Shown piece after piece: positions 45,101 through 53,273 of a stretch of DNA of 64,000 nucleotides. The stretch covers positions 6,475,001 to 6,539,000 of the forward strand of contig NZ_LT607733.1 in NCBI RefSeq assembly GCF_900091445.1, in the 5' to 3' direction. The DNA is from Micromonospora echinofusca. GTDB lineage: Bacteria; Actinomycetota; Actinomycetes; Mycobacteriales; Micromonosporaceae. The position numbers and the translations under genes are program-made. The notes beneath the pieces were generated by a model. It ran no database searches. It was given only the letters and a program-made list of their open reading frames with translations, and had not been told where the DNA came from. Position 1 is the stretch's first letter, and each line of letters starts with the position of its first letter.

Positions 45101-46657
45101 TCAGCCGATCGGCTGCCCGGTCACCGCGCTGATCATCACCGTGGACAGGCCGCCGCCGACCACCGCCGCCGCCAGTGCGACGCTGGCCGAACGCCACGTC
45201 GTACCGACCCGGCGCAGCAGCAGCGCCACGACCAGGCTGCTGGCCAGCGCCAACCCGAAGCGCGGCAGGCCCGACGCCACCGAGCCGAGCGCCCGCGACC
45301 TCGGTGAGTCGCAACCTCCTCCGCTGATGTCCGTGACGCACCCCGCCGGCACCTGCCCGTCCAGCGTCAGCAACCAGACGAAGATCAGCACCGCCGGCAC
45401 CAGATAGCAGGCGACCGTGTAGAGCAGCGACCGCCACGGTCCACCCGGATCGGGATCGAGCAGGTCGTCCTCGATGCGGCGGCTCCGGACCCCCGAACGG
45501 GCGGTCCCGGACGATCGTCGTACGGCTGCCCCAGCGGCACCGGCCGGCTGCGCCGCCCTCGCCGTCGGTGCCGCCACCCGCCTTCGCGGCGCGGTGTAGG
45601 GCGCGACCGGTGACCGGGGTGCCGCCGCCGACGGACCCGCCCACCGGGGATCGTCGCCCGCCAGGCGCGTGCCGGACCAGAAGCCCTCCTCGCGGTCCTC
45701 GCGCCCCGGCCAGGGCCAGCCCTCCGCCGGGGTGCCGGAACCGGGCGCGGTCCGGTCCCATCCCCCGCCGTCGGCATACCGCTCCCACTGGCCGGTGTCG
45801 TCGGTGCGGTCCCACCGACCGGTGTCGTCGGACCGGTCCCAGCGGTCGGGGTCCGCGTGCTCCCAGCGGTCGACCTCCCCGGCCGAACGCCACGCATGCA
45901 CACCCGAGGCGTCCCACGTGTGCACACCAGAGGCATCCCACGCGTGCGCACCCGACGCGTCCCACGCGTCCACGGTCGGAGTGCGGGAGGGCGGGATCTC
46001 GGGCGCGTCGGAAAGCGCTCCCCGGTCCCAGGGATCGGTGGTGGGTCGGTCCTCCGCCGCCCACCGATCCCGGCGGGCCTCCCGGTCCGGTACGGGCCCG
46101 GCCGCCTCCGCCTCTTCCAGCCCGGACCAGACGACCTGCGGGGGGTGCGACGGCGAGCGCCTCGGCCGGCTCGGCGGTGCCGCTCCCGAGACGGGATCGT
46201 CCTCGGCCCGCCGGCGCCCGGAGTAGCCCCGCTCCCGCAGGTGGTCGAACGTCCACTCCCCGGTGTGCTCCGACTCCGCCGCCGCGCCGTACGCCGGAGC
46301 CGTACGCCAGCTCGTCTCGCTGACCCGGCGCCAACTGCTCGTGGTCTCGGTGGTCCGCCAAGCGGCACCGGAAGACGGTCGGTCGGCCTCGACCCCCACC
46401 TCGTCGTCGGGCGCGGCGTGTCGTCCGCCACCGTCCGCGCTGCGGATTCCCGACTCCAGCGCCCAGCGGGGCAGGTAGCTGTCGACCGGCTCCCCCTGGC
46501 CGCGTTCGGCGGCCCGCCGCCGGCTCGGCGTGCGGTGCCGAGCGGGTGCGCGCTCGTAGGGACCGGCCGGTGCGGGGTCGGCGGGATCGTGCCAGGGGGC
46601 TACCGGCCGTCGCTCGCGCGGCACATCCTCCCCGCGTCCCCAGTCCCGGTTACTCAC
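45101..46657 (-). CDS. Membrane protein of unknown function with long repeat-rich disordered region
   Basis: The 518-aa protein is about 70 percent low-complexity (Arg, Asp, Ser, Pro, Trp), followed by four hydrophobic segments at the C-terminus (about 395-518: YTVACYLVPAVLIFVWLL, a Cys pair in an outer loop around GCVTDISGGGCDS, and two more helices). Within the disordered part, WDASGxHx octapeptides (about residues 230-255) and WDRxDDTGxW decapeptides (about 265-295) occur as tandem units. I do not recognise a family. The first codon is GTG. The gene lies between the ribosomal operon and dnaB on the opposite strand. Confidence 0.65.
   Translation of the reverse strand: MSNRDWGRGEDVPRERRPVAPWHDPADPAPAGPYERAPARHRTPSRRRAAERGQGEPVDSYLPRWALESGIRSADGGGRHAAPDDEVGVEADRPSSGAAWRTTETTSSWRRVSETSWRTAPAYGAAAESEHTGEWTFDHLRERGYSGRRRAEDDPVSGAAPPSRPRRSPSHPPQVVWSGLEEAEAAGPVPDREARRDRWAAEDRPTTDPWDRGALSDAPEIPPSRTPTVDAWDASGAHAWDASGVHTWDASGVHAWRSAGEVDRWEHADPDRWDRSDDTGRWDRTDDTGQWERYADGGGWDRTAPGSGTPAEGWPWPGREDREEGFWSGTRLAGDDPRWAGPSAAAPRSPVAPYTAPRRRVAAPTARAAQPAGAAGAAVRRSSGTARSGVRSRRIEDDLLDPDPGGPWRSLLYTVACYLVPAVLIFVWLLTLDGQVPAGCVTDISGGGCDSPRSRALGSVASGLPRFGLALASSLVVALLLRRVGTTWRSASVALAAAVVGGGLSTVMISAVTGQPIG
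45755..45975 (-). repeat. Tandem 24-bp and 30-bp coding repeats
   Basis: Within the membrane protein gene, three 24-bp units encode WDASGAHA, WDASGVHT and WDASGVHA, and two or three 30-bp units encode WDRSDDTGR, WDRTDDTGQ and related text. They keep Trp and Asp spacing regular. Confidence 0.75.
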
Positions 46658-46765
46658 GGCGGGAGCGTGACCCTTCTCAACCGATGGCGCAATCCGCTGT
46701 CCAGGTGTAGCCGTTCGCTGGAGATAGTACGGGACGTTCGACCGGGCAGTTCGACCGAAAACTTG

Positions 46766-46906
46766 TCGTCCACAGGCTGGGGATTGCGTTTCCGCAGTTC
46801 ACGGCCCTGCGACGGAGAATTCCCCAGTCGTTGTCCACAGGTTGTGCACATCCTGCGCACATGCTCGTCCCCCGGCGTCCACAGGTTGTCCCGAGGCTCG
46901 TCCACC
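46766..46906. other. DnaA-box cluster upstream of dnaB
   Basis: TTGTCCACA (46831-46839) is perfect. TCGTCCACA (46766-46774), TTGTGCACA (46842-46850), GCGTCCACA (46875-46883) and TCGTCCACC (46898-46906) have one or two mismatches, all in one orientation. They fill the 390-bp gap before dnaB. Confidence 0.75.
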
Positions 46907-47050
46907 GACGTGGTTGAGGGGCTGACCTCGGGTTCCGTATGGTTGGCCCCCGACCGGCCGTGCGATGACCCCCGATCGACCGGCAGGTCGAGGTTGTCGT
47001 ACCCCGGCGATACGGCTGGATCCGGATCCGACGCAGTGGAGGGGGAACCC

Positions 47051-49963
47051 GTGTCGGTCACCGACGACATGCGGGCGGACTCGCGAGCGGGTGGGGGGCA
47101 GGCGTCCCCGCCGCCGCAGCGCGACGGCCAGTTCGACAAGACCCCGCCCCAGGACGTCGCCGCCGAGCAGTGCGTGCTCGGCGGCATGCTGCTGTCCAAG
47201 GACGCCATCGCCGACGTCGTCGAGATCCTGAAGACCAACGACTTCTACCGGCCGGTGCACGCCACCATCTTCGACACCATCCTGGAGATCTACGGCCGCG
47301 GCGAGCCGGCCGACTCCATCACCGTGGCGGCGGCCCTGGCCGACTCCGGCGATCTCGTACGCATCGGCGGCGCCCCCTACCTGCACACGCTGATCGCCAG
47401 CGTGCCCACCGCCGCGAACGCGGCGTACTACGCCCGGATCGTCAGCGAGCGGGCGGTCCTGCGGCGCCTCGTCGAGGCCGGGACCAAGATCGTGCAACTG
47501 GGCTACGGCACGAGCCAGGGCGGCAGCCGCGACGTCGACGACATCGTGGACCTCGCCCAGCAGGCGGTCTACGACGTCACGGAGCGCCGCGTCAGCGAGG
47601 ACTTCGCCGTACTCGCCGACATGCTCCAGCCGACGCTGGACGAGATCGAGGCGGTGGGCGCCCAGGGCGGCGTCATGACCGGCGTCCCCACCGGCTTCAC
47701 CGACCTGGACCGGCTGCTCAACGGCCTGCACGCGGGGCAGCTCGTGATCGTTGCCGGACGCCCCGGTTTGGGAAAGGCGCTCGCGCTGGACACCCCGCTT
47801 CCCACGCCGACAGGCTGGACAACGATGGGGGACGTCAAGATTGGCGACGAGTTGCTCAGCGCTGACGGCCTGCCGACGAAGGTCACCGCCGCGTTCGAGG
47901 TACGGCACGACCGACCGTGCTACGAGGTCGAGTTCTCCGACGGCTCGGTGATCGTTGCCGACGGCGAACACCTGTGGAAGACCACTACGCGGGCGAGTCG
48001 CCGCGCGGCCCCCGCCCGCCGGAGCAACCACTGGTCTCCCGAAGCCATCGAACGACTACACCGGGCCGCCGCACGCGCCACGCCCAGCGACGATGTCACG
48101 ATCGCGGAGTTGGCCGCCGTACTCGGCCCGGAGTTCACGCACACCGCTCAACGGGTGGCGCATGACATCGCTGACGAGTCGCCCGTCGTCATGCGCAGGC
48201 GCCCGCGTGTGCGCCCGGCCAGGGCGTATCCGGCCCGCCGCCTCTACCGCCAGTTGCTGGATCGCGTCGAGCAGTGGTCGGAGAGCCTGGCGGCGGCGGA
48301 GTTGCACGACGTGGTGACGACGGAGCAGATACGAGCGACCCTGCGTACGAACACGGCCGACCGACGACTCAATCATGCGGTCGAGAACGCCGCCGCACTC
48401 CGCCTTCCGGAACGCGAACTCCCGCTTGCGCCGTACACGCTCGGCGTCTGGCTCGGCGACGGCCACTCGGCGGAAGGAAGGGTCACCACCGTCGACCCGG
48501 AGATTCTGGCCGGAATCGAGTCCGACGGCTTCGAGGTCAGGCCTTCGGGGCCGATGGTCTACACCATTCGTCCGCCGCGGCTGCCCGCGATCCCCGACCG
48601 TGAATGCGTCGTCTGCCACGCGGTCTTCACGCCTCGTGGCCCGGCGGTCCACACCTGCGGCCAGTCGTGCGGGGGCCGGTCGAAGGGACTCGTCCCTGCG
48701 GCACGGCGCGAAGGTTGCGCCCACTGCGGGAGAGTGGACGCCAGCGCCTGGAACGCAAGTCGCAGGTGCCGTGACTGCCACAAGCGTTACGGCTCCTTCC
48801 GTGGTTACCTGCGGGCGGCCGGGGTGTTGGGCGACAAGCACATCCCCGCCGCGTACCTGCGGGCCTCGGAGGCGCAGCGGCGAGCGCTGCTGGCCGGGCT
48901 GCTCGACACCGACGGCACCGTGACCGTCAGCGGGAACGTGCAGTTCACCACGACGTCCCCCCGCCTCGCCGAGGACGTGCACGAGTTGGTCGTCAGTCTC
49001 GGATACCGCTGCTCGATCAGTCGGAAGGCCGTCGAGGGGCGCACCGCGGAAAGCTCGATCGCCTTCAACTTGAACTTCACGACGAGGGACGAAGTGTTCC
49101 ACCTGCCCCGCAAGCGGGAGGCGCACCGGCTGCGGCGCCGCAGCGAGAGCAACTCCCGGACGGACAGCCGTTTCATCGTCGACGTCCGACCTGTGCCGAG
49201 CGTGCCGGTCCGGTGCGTCACGGTGGACAATCCGGAGCACCTCTACCTAGCGGGTCGGGCGATGATCCCGACACACAACAGCACCGCGAGCATGGACTTC
49301 GCGCGCAACGCCGCGATTCGGGCAAATCAGGCGTCGGCCATCTTCTCGCTGGAGATGAGCAAGGTCGAGATCGTCATGCGGCTGCTGTCGGCCGAGGCGC
49401 GCGTGCCCCTGCACGTCCTGCGCAGCGGCCAGCTCTCCGACGACGACTGGACCAAGCTCGCCCGCTGCATGGGCGAGATCAGCGAGGCGCCGCTCTTCGT
49501 CGACGACACGCCGAGCATGAACCTGATGGAGATCCGGGCCAAGGCGCGCCGGCTCAAGCAGCGGCACGACCTCAAGCTGATCGTGGTCGACTATCTCCAG
49601 CTGATGACCTCTCCGAAGCGCACCGAGAGTCGGCAGCAGGAGGTCGCGGACCTCTCCCGTGGCCTCAAGCTGCTCGCCAAGGAGGTCGAGTGCCCGGTGA
49701 TCGCGGTGAGTCAGCTGAACCGTGGCCCGGAGCAGCGCACCGACAAGCGACCGCAGCTGTCCGACTTGCGTGAAAGTGGATCAATTGAGCAGGATGCCGA
49801 CGTTGTCATCCTGCTGCACCGTGACGACTACTACGACAAGGAGTCACCGCGGGCCGGGGAGGCGGATTTCATTGTTGCCAAGCACAGAAATGGTCCGACC
49901 GATACGGTGACGGTGGCCGCGCAACTCCACCTGTCGCGCTTCGTGGACATGGCAATCGTCTGA
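47051..49963 (+). CDS. dnaB: Replicative DNA helicase DnaB, interrupted by an intein
   Basis: DnaB is the hexameric replicative helicase. The 970-aa precursor comprises an N-extein of 242 aa, an intein of 501 aa and a C-extein of 227 aa; splicing would give a 469-aa DnaB of normal size. The N-domain includes PPQDVAAEQCVLGGMLLSKDAI, the RecA-like domain starts with GVPTGFTDLDRLLNGLHAGQ, and the Walker A motif GRPGLGK is split from its Ser by the intein. Later motifs SAIFSLEMSK, LIVVDYLQLM, LSDLRESGSIEQDADVV and the C-terminus are intact. The GTG at 47051 has GGAGGGGG upstream. A DnaA-box cluster precedes the gene. Confidence 0.95.
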   Translation: MSVTDDMRADSRAGGGQASPPPQRDGQFDKTPPQDVAAEQCVLGGMLLSKDAIADVVEILKTNDFYRPVHATIFDTILEIYGRGEPADSITVAAALADSGDLVRIGGAPYLHTLIASVPTAANAAYYARIVSERAVLRRLVEAGTKIVQLGYGTSQGGSRDVDDIVDLAQQAVYDVTERRVSEDFAVLADMLQPTLDEIEAVGAQGGVMTGVPTGFTDLDRLLNGLHAGQLVIVAGRPGLGKALALDTPLPTPTGWTTMGDVKIGDELLSADGLPTKVTAAFEVRHDRPCYEVEFSDGSVIVADGEHLWKTTTRASRRAAPARRSNHWSPEAIERLHRAAARATPSDDVTIAELAAVLGPEFTHTAQRVAHDIADESPVVMRRRPRVRPARAYPARRLYRQLLDRVEQWSESLAAAELHDVVTTEQIRATLRTNTADRRLNHAVENAAALRLPERELPLAPYTLGVWLGDGHSAEGRVTTVDPEILAGIESDGFEVRPSGPMVYTIRPPRLPAIPDRECVVCHAVFTPRGPAVHTCGQSCGGRSKGLVPAARREGCAHCGRVDASAWNASRRCRDCHKRYGSFRGYLRAAGVLGDKHIPAAYLRASEAQRRALLAGLLDTDGTVTVSGNVQFTTTSPRLAEDVHELVVSLGYRCSISRKAVEGRTAESSIAFNLNFTTRDEVFHLPRKREAHRLRRRSESNSRTDSRFIVDVRPVPSVPVRCVTVDNPEHLYLAGRAMIPTHNSTASMDFARNAAIRANQASAIFSLEMSKVEIVMRLLSAEARVPLHVLRSGQLSDDDWTKLARCMGEISEAPLFVDDTPSMNLMEIRAKARRLKQRHDLKLIVVDYLQLMTSPKRTESRQQEVADLSRGLKLLAKEVECPVIAVSQLNRGPEQRTDKRPQLSDLRESGSIEQDADVVILLHRDDYYDKESPRAGEADFIVAKHRNGPTDTVTVAAQLHLSRFVDMAIV
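47777..49279 (+). other. Class 3-type intein with LAGLIDADG endonuclease domain, inserted in DnaB Walker A
   Basis: The 501-aa intein begins ALALDTPLPTPTGWTTMGD and ends in AMIPTHN before extein Ser. Residue 1 is Ala rather than Cys or Ser. The block-B Trp (in GEHLW), block-F Cys (in VRCVTVDNPEH) and block-G Thr (in PTHN) form the WCT triplet that defines class 3 inteins. A LAGLIDADG homing endonuclease follows, with LGVWLGDGHSAEG and LLAGLLDTDGTV blocks. Two Cys-rich modules between them (CVVCHAVF...CGQSC and CAHCGRV...CRDCHK) look like zinc ribbons. Insertion at GRPGLGK/S is a known DnaB intein site. Confidence 0.93.
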
Positions 49964-49990
49964 GGACGGTCGCGCCTCCGCCCCGGGAGA

Positions 49991-50045
49991 GGGAACCGGT
50001 CAGCCCAGAGCAGCGGGAACCTGTCAGCCCAGCAGTGGGAACCAG
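49991..50045 (+). repeat. 24-bp direct repeat after dnaB
   Basis: GGGAACCGGTCAGCCCAG (49991-50008) and GGGAACCTGTCAGCCCAG (50015-50032) repeat with a 24-bp period, and a third partial copy follows. The right part overlaps the end of the isomerase-family gene. Confidence 0.7.
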
Positions 50046-50710
50046 CCGGCGACCTCGCCGAGTTCGAGCTGGTCGCGGTCGGTGAGTGGCAGTCGGCCGG
50101 CGGCCTTGAGCAGGTACTCCGCGTCGCTCCAGGCGGCCGGTCGGACGGCGTCGTCGCTGAGCAGGCCGTCCATGGTGGTGACGGCGACGCCCGTGGCGAG
50201 CACGCCGGGCAGGGGTGCGTCGGGCAGGTCGAGGACCAGGTCCAGGTGGTGCACGACGGCCTCGGTGGTCAGGGTGGCGAGCAGGTCCGGCACCCGCAGC
50301 ACGTGCCCCTGGGTGGTGACGTGGCCGTCGGGGTCGGCCGCGCCGGCGGCGCGTACGGCGGCGGGGGCGGTGTCGGTCCAGAGCCGGACGATGGCGCCGG
50401 GCCGGTCGAAGGCGGCGGCGGAGCGGCGGGCCCACCAGGCGTGCCGTGCGTCGTCGCCGTCCTCGTCCTCGCCGGGCGGGATCGCGCGCCAGTAGCTCAC
50501 GTCGTCCACGTCGGGCGGGCCGTCGGCGGGGCTGGCCAGGGCGACGAGGGCCCGTTGGGCGTCGCAGAGCACGTGGAACAGCAGGTCTGCGACGAGCCAG
50601 CCCCGGCACCGGGTGGGCCGTTGCAGGTCGGCGTCGTCGAGGTCGGCGACGACCCGGGTGATCCCGTCGTACGCCTGCGCCAGCGGATAGTGCAGCGTGT
50701 GCGGCGTCAT
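50024..50710 (-). CDS. Maleylpyruvate isomerase family mycothiol-dependent enzyme (DinB-like fold)
   Basis: The 228-aa protein begins YPLAQAYDGITRVVADLDD and has RPTRCRGWLVADLLFHVL near 31-48, a four-helix DinB/MDMPI_N pattern with a metal-ligand His. Further His occur in TTEAVVHHLDLVLDLP. Enzymes of this family act as mycothiol-dependent S-transferases or isomerases; the substrate is unknown. ATG at 50708-50710. The strand is opposite to dnaB. Confidence 0.82.
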   Translation of the reverse strand: MTPHTLHYPLAQAYDGITRVVADLDDADLQRPTRCRGWLVADLLFHVLCDAQRALVALASPADGPPDVDDVSYWRAIPPGEDEDGDDARHAWWARRSAAAFDRPGAIVRLWTDTAPAAVRAAGAADPDGHVTTQGHVLRVPDLLATLTTEAVVHHLDLVLDLPDAPLPGVLATGVAVTTMDGLLSDDAVRPAAWSDAEYLLKAAGRLPLTDRDQLELGEVAGWFPLLG

Positions 50711-50770
50711 GGGGGCAGCGTCGCACGACGGCCGTCGTGCGGCACGGCGAGCGGCGCGGAACCACGGGTG

Positions 50771-50798
50771 ACCGGGCCGGTCGAGGCACCGGCCCGGT
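50771..50798 (-). terminator. Terminator after the zinc-ribbon gene
   Basis: ACCGGGCCGGT (50771-50781) and its complement (50788-50798) form an 11-bp stem with a 6-nt loop, just after the zinc-ribbon gene stop on the minus strand. Confidence 0.65.
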
Positions 50799-50810
50799 CG
50801 ACGAGGTGGC

Positions 50811-51239
50811 TCAGCCGAACATCTCGTCCAGGAAGCTCTTGTGCTTCTTGCGCTTGTAGTGCCCGTGGTAGCCGTGGTGCTGCTGACCGTGGCCGTAGGC
50901 GGGGGCCGGCGGGTAGCCGTGCACCGGCGGGGGCGGCGGCGGGACGGCGCCGTAGCCCGGCTGGTGCGGGGCGGGGGCGGGCGGCGGCGGGGGCGGCGGG
51001 GGCGCGTAACCGCCCTGCTGGTGGCTCGGCTGGCCGGGGTAGCCGCCCTGCTGCTGGGTGGGCTGCGCCGGGGCCGCACCGCCCTGCTGGCGGTTCCAGT
51101 TGGCCTCCGCCTCGAACAGCTTCTCCAGCTCGCCGCGGTCGAGGAAGATCCCCCGGCACTCGCCGCACTGGTCGATGACGACGCCGCTGCGTTCGTACTG
51201 GCGCATTTCTCCGTGACACTTGGGACAGGTCAGGCTCAT
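50811..51239 (-). CDS. TFIIB-type zinc ribbon protein
   Basis: The 142-aa protein has a zf-TFIIB domain (MSLTCPKCHGEMRQYERSGV then IDQCGECRGIFLDRGELEKL, residues 1-45) with two CxxC pairs. A Pro/Gln/Gly/Tyr-rich linker follows, with repeats such as QQGGYPGQPSHQQGGYAPP, and a His/Lys-rich tail ends in KSFLDEMFG. Such proteins are common in actinobacteria but have no firm role. A TACGGT -10-like hexamer (minus strand, 51246-51251) ends six bases before the ATG, where a GGAGG also lies, so leaderless and leadered translation are both possible. Confidence 0.88.
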   Translation of the reverse strand: MSLTCPKCHGEMRQYERSGVVIDQCGECRGIFLDRGELEKLFEAEANWNRQQGGAAPAQPTQQQGGYPGQPSHQQGGYAPPPPPPPPAPAPHQPGYGAVPPPPPPVHGYPPAPAYGHGQQHHGYHGHYKRKKHKSFLDEMFG

Positions 51240-51261
51240 CCTCCGACCGTACCCGGTCCGG

Positions 51262-51894
51262 TCATGCGGTCGCGGTCAGCGCTTGCGTGACTTCGGAGTC
51301 GGAAACCTCGTGGAAGTCCTCGTAGTAGGCGCTCACCGCCATGAACTCCGGCGGGTGCTGGGCGCAGACGACCTGGTCGGCCTCGGCGGCCAGCATCTCG
51401 TACGCCTCCTGCGAGCCGACGGGGACGGCCACCACGACCCGGCGGGCGCCGAGGTGGCGGGCGACCTGGACGGCGGCGCGGGCGGTGGCACCGGTGGCGA
51501 GGCCGTCGTCGACGATCACGGCCGTGCGGCCGGTCAGGTCGAGCGGCGGCCGGCCGGCGCGGTAGAGCCGCTCGCGGCGTTCCAACTCGGCCTGCTCGCG
51601 GCGGACGACCTCGGCGACGTCGCCCTCGGTGAGCCGGCTGGCCACGACGTCGTTGAGGACCCGCACGCCGCCGGGGCCGAGCGCGCCGAAGGCCACCTCG
51701 GGTGCCCACGGCATGCCGAGTTTGCGGACGACGAGCACGTCCATGGGCGCGCCGAGACGCTCGGCGACCACCCGGGCGACGGGCACGCCGCCGCGTACCA
51801 GCCCGAGCACGATGACGTCGGGTTCACCGATGAGGGCGGTGAGCCGGTCGGCGAGCGTCCGGCCCGCCTCTTCGCGGTCGCGGTAGGTGGTCAT
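51262..51894 (-). CDS. Phosphoribosyltransferase family protein
   Basis: The 210-aa protein has the PRPP loop AVIVDDGLATGATARAAVQ near 115-133, preceded by IVLGLVRGGVPVARVVAERL and VLVVRKLGMPWAPEVAFGA. The type I PRT fold is complete, but no known base substrate signature stands out. The usual naming is 'phosphoribosyltransferase' or, in some species, erythromycin-esterase-associated regulator. A TAGACC hexamer (minus strand, 51901-51906) ends six bases before the ATG, consistent with a leaderless mRNA. It is followed by the zinc-ribbon gene after 22 bp. Confidence 0.87.
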   Translation of the reverse strand: MTTYRDREEAGRTLADRLTALIGEPDVIVLGLVRGGVPVARVVAERLGAPMDVLVVRKLGMPWAPEVAFGALGPGGVRVLNDVVASRLTEGDVAEVVRREQAELERRERLYRAGRPPLDLTGRTAVIVDDGLATGATARAAVQVARHLGARRVVVAVPVGSQEAYEMLAAEADQVVCAQHPPEFMAVSAYYEDFHEVSDSEVTQALTATA

Positions 51895-51903
51895 GCCTCA
51901 GGT

Positions 51904-53208
51904 CTACGCCGTGTCGCCGGTCTCCGCCCGCCAGTTCGCGGAAACCGGGGGGCGCAGGGCGGGGGCCCACGCCAGGAGGGCGAGCGGGTAGAGCAGGTAG
52001 CCGAAGCGGGTCGTGGGCATCAGCAGGATCGCGGCGAGCAGACCGTACCCGCAGGTCAGGGCGGTGGCGACGGCGGTGCGGGGCGGGCGGCGGGCGAGCC
52101 GGACGGCGATGGCCAGCCCGGCGGCGAGCAGCAGGGCGGCGGCGACGGCGCGGCCGGCGGGCAGCGCGGTGGCGATCAGGTGGCCGGGGAACGGGGATTG
52201 CGCGGGGCTGGTGACCAGGCCGTGCCCGAGCGGGAAGCGGAGCACGTTCTCGACCAGTGCGTCGCGGTCGACGAGGAGGGCCGGCAGCAGGGCGGCGGCG
52301 GGCAGGCCGATCGCGCCCGCGGCGACCCGCAGTCCGGCGCGTCGGGTCAGGCCCCAGATGATCAGTACGAGGGCGACCGGCCAGGCGAAGAGCTTGAGTG
52401 CCCCGGCCAGGCCGACGGCGAGGCCGGCCCGGCCCGGTCGGCCGGCGGCGGCGAGGGCGAGGGCGAGCAGGCAGAGCGCGAGTACGGGCAGGTCGTCGCC
52501 GCCGGTGGTCAGGGTGAGTGCGCAGATCGGGAGGACCGTGGCGGCTTGTACGCCGCGCAGGAGGGCGGCCCGGGTGTGGTCGTCGGCGGCTCGGCGCGCG
52601 CCGCGGGTGAGGGCGCGGACCGCCAGGGCGAGGGCCAGCGCGGTGCCGACGGCGAACCAGACGCGGGCGTCGGTCCACCAGGCGTCGACGGCGGCCCGGG
52701 GCAGCCCGAACAGGGCCATTCCCGGCTGGTAGGGGGTGTAGCCGAGCAGTTGTCCGTCGGGTGGCAGTGCGGCGATCGCGTCGTGCCCGAGATACGGGGT
52801 GCCGGTGTCGACCAGCCGCTGGCCGGACTCCTCGACGACCAGCACCTCCTCCTGCGCCCGGTCGGTGCGTCCGCCGGCCCGTTGGATGCTCTGCCAGGCC
52901 AGCGGCAGCAGGGCGGTGGCGAACCAGGCGAAGCCGGTGACGGCCCAGCGGGCCCGCAGCCCGGCTGGCGGCGAGGCGGGGTCGCGGCGGCGGGCCAGGA
53001 GCTGGCCGGTCGCGGCGAGGGCGGCGAGGAGGTAGCCGACGGCGGCGACGGCGCCCCAGGCGCGGTGCGGGACCAGGGTGGAGGTGGCGGCGGTGATCGC
53101 GGCGAACGCGGCCGACGCGGCGTACAGGCCGAGGTCGAGGGCGAGTCCGCCGGCGGCGGAGTCGAGGCGCTGCCAGCCGGGGCGGCGGGTGGTCGGGGCG
53201 GCGGTCAC
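51904..53208 (-). CDS. Integral membrane protein, GT87/DUF2029-like
   Basis: The 434-aa protein has about ten hydrophobic segments. Examples are LDLGLYAASAAFAAITAATS near 25 and AVGLAGALKLFAWPVALVLI near 275, the latter being a motif similar to the AGALK-type region of GT-C proteins. Loop regions carry acidic and Tyr residues. The GTG at 53206-53208 is the first in-frame start downstream of repeats; no strong ribosome-binding site is visible. The sugar specificity is unknown. It is followed by the phosphoribosyltransferase gene after 9 bp. Confidence 0.72.
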   Translation of the reverse strand: MTAAPTTRRPGWQRLDSAAGGLALDLGLYAASAAFAAITAATSTLVPHRAWGAVAAVGYLLAALAATGQLLARRRDPASPPAGLRARWAVTGFAWFATALLPLAWQSIQRAGGRTDRAQEEVLVVEESGQRLVDTGTPYLGHDAIAALPPDGQLLGYTPYQPGMALFGLPRAAVDAWWTDARVWFAVGTALALALAVRALTRGARRAADDHTRAALLRGVQAATVLPICALTLTTGGDDLPVLALCLLALALAAAGRPGRAGLAVGLAGALKLFAWPVALVLIIWGLTRRAGLRVAAGAIGLPAAALLPALLVDRDALVENVLRFPLGHGLVTSPAQSPFPGHLIATALPAGRAVAAALLLAAGLAIAVRLARRPPRTAVATALTCGYGLLAAILLMPTTRFGYLLYPLALLAWAPALRPPVSANWRAETGDTA

Positions 53209-53217
53209 GCGGGCCAG

Positions 53218-53272
53218 TCTGGCAGCAGGCGCGTGCCGCCGGGTCAGGTGGGCAGCTGGCGCGTGCCGCCGC
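53218..53272 (+). repeat. Short direct repeat between two membrane protein genes
   Basis: The unit 'GGCAG-C-GGCGCGTGCCGCC-G-GTCAG' (about 28 bp) occurs twice (near 53221-53246 and 53250-53276), overlapping the end of the GGDEF-EAL gene. It may form stable hairpins. Confidence 0.5.
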
Positions 53273-53273
53273 G

